NCBI GenBank assembly: GCA_016987375.1
Contig: PJRA01000048.1
Coordinates: 1,800,112 to 1,837,589 of the forward strand
Length of the DNA: 37,478 nt
Source: Brachionus koreanus
Lineage: Eukaryota; Rotifera; Eurotatoria; Ploima; Brachionidae
Direction: 5' to 3'
Both the position numbers and the translations under genes were made by a program. Below are positions 20,410-29,034 of this stretch, piece after piece (positions within the stretch are counted from its first letter, which is position 1; every line of letters begins with the position of its first letter). The notes below the pieces were generated by a model. The model searched no databases, was not told the origin of the DNA, and saw nothing but the letters and a program-made list of their open reading frames with translations.

Positions 20410-21675
20410 AAATATTAAAAATCAAACAAAAAATAACTCTAAAGTTGTTTTTAAAATGTCCAAATGTGAAAAAAAATCCGTTAAAAGGAACTAGAGGAGA
20501 ACGTTAGGACAGTCATATGACTCAACTTGGTTTGTGGTGATTTTAGCCTTCTTTGATTAAGTAATAATTGATGAAATTATTATTATTAATAAAAAATATA
20601 GGATCAGAAATAAATAATATGTGTATTAGTGTATGTGGAGACTAATAGAGATATATTATTTGCATTTTTTTCTATTTATGTATTTACAAAGTTTAATTTA
20701 GAATTTTTAATAGACACGACAATATTTTTGTCTGATTTATTGAAAAATAGTTTAAGCCTTGTAGTTTTTTATTTCGCAATCATTTTTTTTATAATATTAT
20801 AATTTAAAGACAAAAAAGTAGCTTTATGCAATGTTTTTTTTTTTTGTTATAATCGGATATTTTCAGATGAATATACTTTTTTCCAATAGATAATAAAAAT
20901 TACTTTTTTTTAAAAACTTTAAGAATTTTTGATTTTAAAAATTAAGTTTTCTGAGAGAAGCATGGACCATCATTAAAAGTAACAAAAATAATGTATGCAA
21001 GGATTCTTCAAATGTTAAAAAATATAAATAATAGTGCTACGCATTAGAAAAATTAGATTCGTAATTTCAGATAAAAAAGTGTACTAATAACACCATCTCT
21101 TATAATAATAAAATAATAAAAATGAGTTAGTAACTTATTTATTTGAATATTACCATTAATTAAATTTTTTAAATATACTTAATTAAATGTAATAACATAG
21201 TGATTAATTAAATTTAATATTTAATAACTTTAAGTTAATAATAAATGGTAAGTTGTTTTCAAAAAATTTAATAAACGTTTTGATATTTTTTGTAGTTTAA
21301 ATCGCGATTAAATTAGTAAGCAAAGAAGTGGCGTAGCTAGGATTTTCGAAATTATTGGGCGAAACTATATGAATCTTGAAATGAGTTGGGTTAATAATAA
21401 GTATTTCTAAGAAAATTGTTTATCATTTGAGTGGACACTGGAGTGCCCAGGAGTTGGGTTGATGAAATCGTATGCTCCAAATTTTTTACAATCATTGGTT
21501 ACGTTTGGCATACTATGGGAATTGTAAATTTTCACTTTTTGTGAAAATTGTTACTTCATTTACTTCAAAAGAGATATATATGCAAAGACTATGATTCAAA
21601 TAAATTTTTCTCCGAATCAAAATATTTATTAGCGCATCGCTATTCAAAATTATTGACAGAATTATCTGACCATTG
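20410..21675. other. Upstream region of cyclin T, no other gene seen
   Basis: AT-rich DNA presumably containing the cyclin T promoter (minus strand). A patch at 21330-21365 with GTGGCGTAGCTAGG is locally GC-richer and may be transposon-derived. Confidence 0.4.
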
Positions 21676-21841
21676 CATCAAAAAAATCGTATGAGGATTA
21701 AAAACCAAAAAAATGTCAATAATCATAAAACATATTTTAGTAATTTCCTAATAAATAGTAAACAACGCATAAAACCTAATCTCTTTCATGTCATTGACCA
21801 GCTTTTCTCTTTTTCGATTTTGTTCTTGAATTAAATTTTCG

Positions 21842-21898
21842 NNNNNNNNNNNNNNNNNNNNNNNNNNNNNNNNNNNNNNNNNNNNNNNNNNNNNNNNN
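21842..21898. other. Assembly gap (57 N)
   Basis: A run of N; its true length is unknown, so frames on the two sides cannot be joined. Confidence 0.99.
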
Positions 21899-22009
21899 GC
21901 AGACAGCACTGTCTAAGAAAAATACACAACTGCAATTGATGCACTCGGTACAAAAACAATTGCGATTAATTTCAACGGTGTATTTATTGTCACATAAGTA
22001 CTTCAGCAT
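21899..22009 (-). CDS. Partial Cys-rich reading frame cut by the gap
   Basis: From ATG 22009 the minus strand encodes MLKYLCDNKYTVEINRN and then a dense Cys pattern (CFCTEC, CSC, ...AVC) up to the gap. Beyond the gap, one minus-strand frame reads ENLIQEQNRKREKLVNDMKE, which is coiled-coil-like, and ends after FTIY. I recognise no family. A zinc-binding fragment of a transposon protein is possible because inverted repeats flank it. Coding status is uncertain. Confidence 0.3.
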
Positions 22010-22379
22010 ATGTAGTTAATCATCATCCGCTTGAACACGCTTTTTTAACTTCCTTATGATAAATTGAACAAATAAAACATTTTATGCGTTTTTCAACTTT
22101 TAGAAACGTTAATTTTGCACTTTTTTTAATGCGTTATTTTTATGGTTTCACTTTTTTTATTTGTTTTTAATCCTCACCCAAAAAAATCTTATTCATTTCT
22201 ATACTAAATATCATTTTAAAAATTGAGATCGCAATGAGGCCCATGTCAAAATCCTAGTTCTGTGCTTTTATCTAAACTTTTAATTATTTAATATTATTTA
22301 AAATTTAAAACAGAATTCTCTAAGCAAGGAAATACAGAATGTGGTATGAAAGCATGCATAAAGTAATATTTAAAATATT

Positions 22380-22385
22380 TTTATT
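22380..22385 (-). terminator. Poly(A) signal AATAAA of the MGCC micro-gene
   Basis: Canonical hexamer on the minus strand, 94-99 nt after the stop codon. Confidence 0.4.
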
Positions 22386-22478
22386 AACTAATATGGGTTT
22401 GAAAATTTTGAATTTTTTTAAATGACAATTTCAGTAAAAATAATATTATATATTCATTAAAAACAATAATTAATAATC

Positions 22479-22607
22479 TTAGTAGAGCTGGCCATAACCA
22501 TAAGGAGTGCCTCCATAGGGGTTTCCATAAGGACCACATGGATTGGTTGGCATTACAGGCACACAACACTGTTGCTTTGGTCTACATTTACTTGCACAAC
22601 AACCCAT
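22479..22607 (-). CDS. 42-residue Cys/Gly/Tyr-rich micro-protein with MGCC start
   Basis: ATG at 22607-22605 and TAA at 22481-22479 enclose 42 codons. The N-terminus MGCCASKC fits the N-myristoylation pattern (Gly2, small/Ser at 6, Lys at 7), with adjacent Cys suited to palmitoylation. There follow QQCCVP, a Pro/Asn linker, and a tail of PYG repeats (PYGNPYGGTPYGYGQLY). A TATAAAA lies 63 nt upstream, and an AATAAA at 22380-22385 lies about 95 nt downstream. Local GC is well above the surroundings. I do not recognise the family; membrane attachment is inferred from the motif only. It could be a spurious ORF, but promoter, composition and signal all agree. Confidence 0.6.
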   Translation of the reverse strand: MGCCASKCRPKQQCCVPVMPTNPCGPYGNPYGGTPYGYGQLY

Positions 22608-22669
22608 TTTTTAAACGATATCTCTGTTTTTTAAAAGCTAATGATAAAAATAGATCATAAATTTTTGGT

Positions 22670-22676
22670 TTTTATA
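22670..22676 (-). promoter_or_regulatory. TATA box of the MGCC micro-gene
   Basis: TATAAAA on the minus strand, 63-69 nt upstream of the ATG. This predicts a leader of about 30-35 nt. Confidence 0.5.
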
Positions 22677-23229
22677 CCATCAAATTAAAAAAAAAATTAA
22701 TGATATTGCAAAAATGCCAAAAGCCTTGATCGAAAACAAATTATGTAATATTTATTTCTAACTTCTTTTTGACAAATTAAATTTTTTAAAAGCATTTTGA
22801 CAAACCATTCGACCTTAATTTTAATTTTGAAAATAAATTTTCCACACAATGCTTTGAAACTATTAAAACAAAATATTTCATTTGATGCTATGTCAATTCT
22901 TACTAAGCGATATTTCAACCGTATCATTGTTGGGAAAGTAAGAAAATACCATTTAACAATTTATCTCAATTAATGATCCATAAGTCAACCAAGTTTCACG
23001 GTCGAAATTTTTTTTACAATACTAAAATTAATAAAAGTTTTAATATTTAATAAAGGAATTTAAATTATTTTTGTATTAGAGAATATTTTAAAATCTAATC
23101 GATCATCAGTATATGCTAATAAGGTTACACTTGTGCTATATGTATCTCAACTAGACTTATTTATATCTTATGACTAATTTCTATTTTAATCAAAATTAAA
23201 ATATTACAAATTTAGTTTAGTTTATTTTA
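22677..23229. other. Intergenic, no supported gene
   Basis: AT-rich. A 76-codon minus-strand open stretch (22697-22927) has no recognisable motif or splice context and is not called. Confidence 0.4.
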
Positions 23230-23800
23230 GTTTATTGAATAAAATACACACTTTTAATATGCGCTATAATTTGGCAGTATGCTGATATCAAAACGGGACT
23301 GTTATAATCCAGGTGACTAATTAATAGACTTTTGAAGACAGTCTCGAGAATATCAGATTTGAAGCCAAGTTGTTTGAGTTGTTTGATTAGAAACGGGACA
23401 CTATTCGTGTTTTTGATCTTTCTCTTCTACTGTTTACTTTCTTGGTATTTAATTTCATTTTGCTGTCTGTACACCAATTATCTACTGCATTAATAATTTC
23501 TTGTGTTAGATTACTTTTAGCTCTACCAATTAAATAGCCAAGTATGTCATCGGCATATTTTCAATTTCTGTGCTTGATGGGAGATAATTGTTGAGGTCGA
23601 AAATAAATAGTATAAACAATTTTGGACCTTTGAGTTGGACCTAGAACGCTCCCTTGAATAACACCGGTTTCAACATTTTTCCATTGCGCTACAAGTTCAT
23701 CAATTCTAACTCTCTGCTTGCGGTTAGTTAAGAAGGTGGCTACTCATGAAGTGACCTAGTTTGGGAGCAGTCTATCAAGCTTTGTTAAAAGTATTTTTTT
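23230..23800 (-). pseudogene. LINE reverse-transcriptase fragment
   Basis: Reading the minus strand from about 23790: a KLDRLLPN-like start, FLTNRKQRVRIDELV, then GVIQGSVLGP (RT motif, near 23640-23670), and the catalytic YADD at 23546-23557. After that come AVDNWCTDSKMKLN, IKNTNSVPFLIKQLKQLGF and ISHLDYNSPVLISAY. This is the palm and thumb region of a non-LTR reverse transcriptase. Stops and frameshifts (for example between QGSVLGP and YADD) make it inactive. Confidence 0.88.
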
Positions 23801-24060
23801 TATTTACGGACCAATTTATATAATCAATCAATTTTTTAATTAAAATTGTATTTGTTTACTTAATTAGAAAGAAATAATAATAAAATTAAAGAAATAAAAA
23901 TCATTTAAAAAAACAATAAACCTTTTTACAATAACTTAAATTAAGACGTAACTGCATACAAATCTTTAAAACACTCATTTCTATAATGGCTCTTGAATAA
24001 TGTAAAATATGTTAAAAACCCTCTAAATATCTAAACTTTAAAAATCTAAACGATAAAATA
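23801..24060. other. Spacer between opposed LINE fragments
   Basis: AT-rich, no coding signal seen. Confidence 0.4.
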
Positions 24061-24215
24061 GCTTTCAGACAAGTTAACACAAGAGGATTGCTGAATTAAG
24101 AAATTTTTATCAAAAAAGTTATTGATACTTGGAATAAAATACCAAGAAACGTTGCACCTGCTAGAAAATTTAATTGCTTAAAGGTGTATATGATGACTCA
24201 TTACCAAGCTTTTTT
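24061..24215 (+). pseudogene. LINE 3'-terminal coding fragment
   Basis: The frame at 24115-24185 reads KVIDTWNKIPRNVAPARKFNCLK, which matches the extreme C-terminus of CR1/Jockey-like ORF2 proteins (NRVVDTWNKLPEEVVSA...FK). It is on the + strand, opposite to the neighbouring RT fragment, so the two come from separate insertions or an inversion. Confidence 0.75.
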
Positions 24216-24644
24216 TACTTAATTAAAGCAAAAAAAAAACAACATATCGTTCTATATTCAGATATTTTTATTATTTGGTTTTCAGTTTTTAAAATTATAT
24301 TATTTAATTATATGATAAAGATTTTTAAGAGAAAATCTTTTTTATAATTTAATTAATAATGCAATGGAATTAAAAAAGCATAAAATTTTGGATTTTTATA
24401 ATTTAAAAAAAAATCCTGTCAAAATCACGGCTCCAGACTATATAAATCTCCTAATTAATGGTTAATTATCTTTTTTATAATTAACTATATTGTTATAATG
24501 AATTTTAATATTTTTAAAAGCTATTAAATTTTTTTTATTTCGAATAGACTTAGTTTTTATTACTTTTTCTTAAAAATAATTAAATGCAAAATGGATTAAG
24601 GAAAATTTTTTCAATTACTTTATTTATAGTATCTCTCAAAAAGG
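24216..24644. other. AT-rich spacer, no gene seen
   Basis: No coding signal. It probably includes the LINE 3' UTR remains at its left end. Confidence 0.4.
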
Positions 24645-24877
24645 GCAAAGTAATATTTTTGATCAAATATCATTTTTCAAAAATGATCAAAATATTTTAA
24701 ATGTTAAATTAGCTTTAAATGCATTTCTAGAGTAAAAATCTTTTTGCAAAAGTCTAAAAAAAAAGCTTTCAAATGTTACAAAAATTCAAAAATCAGCGAT
24801 GATATTTAATTGCGCATTTAAAAATATTTTGATCATTTTTGAAAAAAGAAATTTGATCAAAAATTTTTTTAATTTGG
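24645..24877. repeat. Long inverted repeat (about 50-bp arms)
   Basis: The left arm (about 24654-24703) and right arm (about 24815-24867) are almost perfect reverse complements. They share TTTTTGATCAAAT and TTTTTCAAAAATGATCAAAATATTTT, with one small indel and a few mismatches. The spacer is about 110 bp and contains CTTTTTGCAAAAGTCTAAAAAAAAAG, nearly the same as the palindrome block at 9734-9763. It lies just upstream of a Tc1/mariner fragment and may be its terminal repeat region or a fold-back element. Confidence 0.7.
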
Positions 24878-24986
24878 GATGCTTGACATTAATTGCGACA
24901 GATGAATTAGCTTATTACTTGATCTCATCAAAGAAAGACTACCAAAAATTTGCCAAAAATAGAGAAAAATGGGCTAAAAAGAAGTC

Positions 24987-25260
24987 AGCGACCAACAAAG
25001 ATGGGAAATTATAGGTCTTTTGAAAGATCAGACAAAGACTGAAAGAGAAATAGCTGAGTTAAATGAAGTTACGCAAAAATGCGTAAATACAACCAATTTC
25101 AAAGCGTCTAGGGTGAAAAACTTTGGCAACTGCGGGATACGTCCAAAAATATCTAATCGTGATTTATCGCATATTTTTAGACCGGTCCGAAAAGACCCTA
25201 CAAACAGCTATAGATGTTGTACCACAGAAGATACAAAAACAGGTTTTTTTAAGTGTTGAT
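24987..25260 (+). pseudogene. Tc1/mariner transposase N-terminal (HTH) fragment
   Basis: The open frame reads SDQQRWEIIGLLKDQTKTEREIA (split here: SDQQRWEIIGLLKDQ then TKTEREIAELNEVTQKCVN), then RPKISNRDLSHIFRPVRKDP and TNSYR. This is the paired-like helix-turn-helix DNA-binding region of Tc1-type transposases (GR..I..L...G.S.R.IA..L.VS...V). The DDE catalytic part is missing and the frame ends after GFFKC. Confidence 0.8.
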
Positions 25261-25926
25261 TATAATTATTCTAAAAATTGCTTTAAAAATGATTATTCTA
25301 TAGCTTTATAGTCCGAAGAGAGACATAACTTTAAGTTAATTTATTCTGTTTGAATAATTTTTCATGATCAAATTTTTTTTTTACTTTCTGCTTGTATTCT
25401 ATGAAATTTTAATTTAAAAACTTTAGATTTTTATACTAGTTCAAATTTTAGTAATATTTTTTTTTTAATCTCGATTCTAGTTATTAAATAATTTTGAATT
25501 TTGATTTTAGAAAGACTTTTTTTCATGAATCCCTCTTCTGGAATCCTACAAAAATTATGTAGAAAAAATAATTGCCCCCAGTTAACAAATGAAGATGTTG
25601 TTTAATGCCTAGAATGCGAAAATTATTTTGAAAGAATAGGTTTAGAGCATGTATTACTTGAAAACACTAAATTGATTAAACATTTGTCTATTTATATATT
25701 TTTAATTTTAATTATTTTTTATTACATCAATAGATGATTAAAAAACTGAAAAAAAGCTTATAATCTACATCTGATTTTCTTTCGAAATCTTATGAAAAAT
25801 TCAAAAAAAAAGAAAAATTCTCGTTGATGTTGCTTCGATTTTTAAAATAAAATTTTAAAAAATTCTAGTTTATTATCTTTTAAAATAAAAATAAGTTAGA
25901 GAATAGAAAAAAATCAAAATTTAATT
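25261..25926. other. Intergenic; contains a Cys-rich relict frame
   Basis: On the + strand, 25525-25700 reads open except for one TAA at 25603-25605. It runs from MNPSSGILQKLCRKNNCPQL through NEDVV, stop, CLECENYFERIGLEH to LLENTKLIKHL. The paired Cys pattern suggests a decayed zinc-binding exon. I do not recognise the family. Nothing else is seen. Confidence 0.3.
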
Positions 25927-26727
25927 TCAATTATAATATCTATAATTTTGATAGTTGGTTGGCTTTATGTTCACAATGCGTTCTTCTTCTTCATACAATC
26001 TTCTTGCTCTAGCGATTCGTCCAATTAAAAATGGTACGAGTAGAATGATAAAAAATTCCAGACCAAGAACAATCGAATTTGGTATGACTATTAAATTAAC
26101 TCCGTTTTCTTTGAAGCTTTTGATTGTTTTGTCAGCACAGCCACTTGAGTAGTTCCTGTAGCAGCATTCGGTAACATATGAAGCATTTTTGAAATCACTT
26201 GGACTATTGGCACCACAGCATTCGAACAATTCTGAAAAAAATTTCAAAGAGCTGCACTTTTGGATTTTGTCCGATTCGCTCGTCTGGTCTGAGTTCAAGT
26301 CTTCTACTGTTTGATTTAGTGCCTTTCTGAATTCGCTCTCAATTGAGCTTGATTTAAAAGCTGCAACTACTAGTAAAATACCGTGGAAAATGAACAAAAC
26401 TATGATAATTATTTCATATATAACAAGGAAAAATCGATTAGTACAGCATGTTCCAAATAAGCCAATTAAGCTTAGCAATGTGATGAATGCACCAAGAATT
26501 AACAACACCAATGTAACACTATTGATGGCTGATACGTTGATTATAGACTTGACCGCTTCATCTGATGTAATTTTATTTAGTATTGAATTTCCGCTCCATC
26601 GTAAAACAGCTGATACTATAAAAACTGAAAGTCCCAATAGAAGAAACACCACATTTATGATGCATAAAAAAATTCGAATAATAGAACCAAAAAATCCAGT
26701 TTTTGCCATCTTAATTTTCGTTTTCAA
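25927..26727 (-). CDS. Tetraspanin
   Basis: Single-exon frame of 266 residues, typical tetraspanin length. Four hydrophobic segments: about 16-42, 66-92, 98-124 and 211-236. A small loop joins the first two, and a large extracellular loop lies at about 125-210. That loop contains the diagnostic CCG (Cys170-Cys171-Gly172 in FECCGANSPSDF), plus Cys158, the Cys188-Cys189 pair and Cys197, enough for three disulfides. NQT, NAS and NYS are possible N-glycosylation sites. Tetraspanins organise membrane microdomains; the partner here is unknown. Met7 (MAKTGFFGSIIRIFLC) is the likelier start, because the TATA box predicts initiation close to the first ATG. The C-terminus ends NYQNYRYYN, Tyr-rich and possibly a sorting signal. 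Confidence 0.93.
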   Translation of the reverse strand: MKTKIKMAKTGFFGSIIRIFLCIINVVFLLLGLSVFIVSAVLRWSGNSILNKITSDEAVKSIINVSAINSVTLVLLILGAFITLLSLIGLFGTCCTNRFFLVIYEIIIIVLFIFHGILLVVAAFKSSSIESEFRKALNQTVEDLNSDQTSESDKIQKCSSLKFFSELFECCGANSPSDFKNASYVTECCYRNYSSGCADKTIKSFKENGVNLIVIPNSIVLGLEFFIILLVPFLIGRIARARRLYEEEERIVNIKPTNYQNYRYYN

Positions 26728-26758
26728 TATTTTGTGATATGTAATTTAAATTGCAAGT

Positions 26759-26765
26759 TTTTATA
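26759..26765 (-). promoter_or_regulatory. TATA box of the tetraspanin gene
   Basis: TATAAAA on the minus strand, 32 nt before the first ATG (26727) and 50 nt before the second (26709). It favours the second ATG as the start. Confidence 0.55.
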
Positions 26766-29034
26766 AACTCATAATTCTCGAAATGTTTAAAACTGATGAT
26801 ACATTCTTATCAGCTATGAGTCTTTCTAAAAAATAAAAGATAAAATAATAATATCTTAAAACAATATAATTTAAACATTTGCTTATGAGTCAAACCTAAG
26901 AAAAAAGAAATAAAATCGTAAAAAATTTTTGACCTGAAAATTAAGTTTAATTCAGACCCAGTTTTATATTCAAGAATTTGAAATACACTTGTATGTTATT
27001 TCGGTTATTCTCTATAGAAATAAAATAATGGACTGGTTTTATTAGTTGTCGGGCCTAGCTTTTTTGTTTTTTGTTCAAAGTTTGAAAATTTCAAGAGATT
27101 TTTTTCTATGGCCATACTCGAACAAACGAAACACTTAAAGTGGAAAATCCATGTTATGCAAAGCTTAATTCTTCATTATTTTAATACAATAGAATTGCTA
27201 AGTGACCCGAATTTTAAGACTTATTATTCCATTGAGTATCATTTAATTTAGCAAATAAAGTAATAAATAAATCTAAAAAAAATTATTGAATTCCAAAAAT
27301 ATTTATTTTATTAAAAATGAGACTCAACTTGAAATTAATGCTTCTGATATTTAATCAAACATGAAATTGCTATTCGGAAAAAGTCTAGCCCAAAATTTTA
27401 ATTTTGACCAAAACACGAAAAAACAGTTGATAGAAAAATTTTTAATTTTTTTTTAAACGCAATTAGAAAAAGCATGTGATTTTTAGTCTTTAAGTCATAA
27501 GGTTTATAAATTATTTAATAATAAAGTATCTAAATTTCAAATTTTTTCAATATTTTTTTGTGGACTTTTTACATGGAATTAAGATTAAAAATTTTAAATA
27601 TTTATTCTATTCAAAAAAATAAAAATTAAAGTTATTCAGGTCAAAATTCTCAAAATGCTGATTAAATATCAGATCGAGGCTATTTTGATTGTTTTTTGAA
27701 AGCTTTAAAAAGCATTAAATGAACAATAACAGCTTAATGCTTAGTTGTTTTTTTAATTTTAGTCTCAGTTTTTAAATATTGAATTCCTCAACATTTGAAA
27801 GAAAGAATGCAAAATAGCTTCGACGGCGGCCAATTTTGGCCGGAATTTAGCATATTGAACAAATTTTTGATACAAAATATCAAGCCGAATCAATTGATTT
27901 AAAAGAAGAAAGAATCAATTGCGGTATAGAATATTAAAAATAATTTTAAAAAAAAAATAAGAAGATGGGCTTTTTGTTCACATACACTGTAATAAGCCTT
28001 CACTTGAAGGATTAATTAGTATGATGCTTAATAGGTCAATGTATCAGACCTTTTAGATTCTATCAAATTTACTTAAGTCTCAATAAAAAATTGACTAATT
28101 TTCAATGGTTAAGAGAAAATAAATTCTATTTAGAAATATAAATACTATTTTTGTTTGATCATTTTTTAAAAGTCTATTTGATTTTTTAACCTTTTAATTG
28201 ATAATAAAATTGAAATTAAAAGATAAAAAAAATTTATCAGATATCAGATGTTTTCTGTAGGCTAATGAAAATTCAAAAATGGAAGGAACGAAAAATGAAT
28301 TATTTCATCAGAAAACAAACGAGAAGTAAAATAATTGAATACCAGAAATTGACCAAGTAAATCTTTTAAAATTTTAAGAATAAACATTTGATAAAAAAAT
28401 TAATTGAAAATTATTTTTGTTAATGTTTAATTTTTTTTTTCTAGTTTAATATAAATTGTAATTTTTATTTTTATCAAAATAGAATTAAAAAAACTCATTT
28501 GTTCTTTAGTTCAGGAATTTTTGTAATTTTTAATATTAATAACATAATTAATTATTAAAAGGTTTTTTTCAAATTAAGATCATATTTTTTCATGTAACAA
28601 AAAGAAATTAAGCATCAATGAGATTTAATATGAATCTATTCTTGGCTTGGTTGATTCAAAGTTAAAGAAAAAAATATCTATTTTAATTATCCTGTGCTGT
28701 AAATTACTTAAAACAAAAACAAATCGATAAAAATCTTCAAAAAATAAGTTTTTTATTTTGTGTACACGAGACAAAAAAAATTGACTTAGTTAGCATTGAA
28801 TTCAATTTGAATTTTTTATTTTATAAAAACAAAATTTCTAATTTGAATTTGAATTTTCTACTATCTTAAAAAAAAAAAAATTGAAAAATAATATGCACCC
28901 AAATTTTGAAGCAATCCTAAAAATCATGACAAAAATTTCATGCATCTTTATTTAGAATCTAGATAAAGATTTTTTAAAATATTTATAGAATTAAAAAATA
29001 ACTTGAGAATAAAACAAATTCTAGATTTATTAAT
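26766..29034. other. Intergenic between tetraspanin and LRR gene
   Basis: 2.3 kb of AT-rich DNA without a supported gene. A small GC-rich palindrome-like patch at 27822-27846 (GGCGGCCAATTTTGGCCGG) resembles the ends of the fold-back element at 10.8-11.3 kb. A short open run follows at about 27850-27935 (+), with no recognised motif. Confidence 0.5.

Larger units (their letters stand above)
21676..22195. repeat. Candidate element with nested inverted repeats around an assembly gap
   Basis: TGAGGATTAAAAAC (21692-21705) recurs inverted and perfect at 22163-22176. Inside it, ACGCATAAAA (21765-21774) recurs inverted at 22080-22089. The arms are similarly spaced (73 and 87 bp from outer to inner motif). 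Between them lie the run of N and a Cys-rich frame on the minus strand. This looks like a short DNA transposon or a diverged fold-back. Confidence 0.5.

Noticed and set aside
22384..22569. 61-codon minus-strand frame overlapping the micro-gene
   Set aside because: Out of frame with the MGCC ORF, which has the better start, composition and promoter spacing.
26390..26737. 115-codon + strand frame opposite the tetraspanin
   Set aside because: Shadow of the tetraspanin coding strand.
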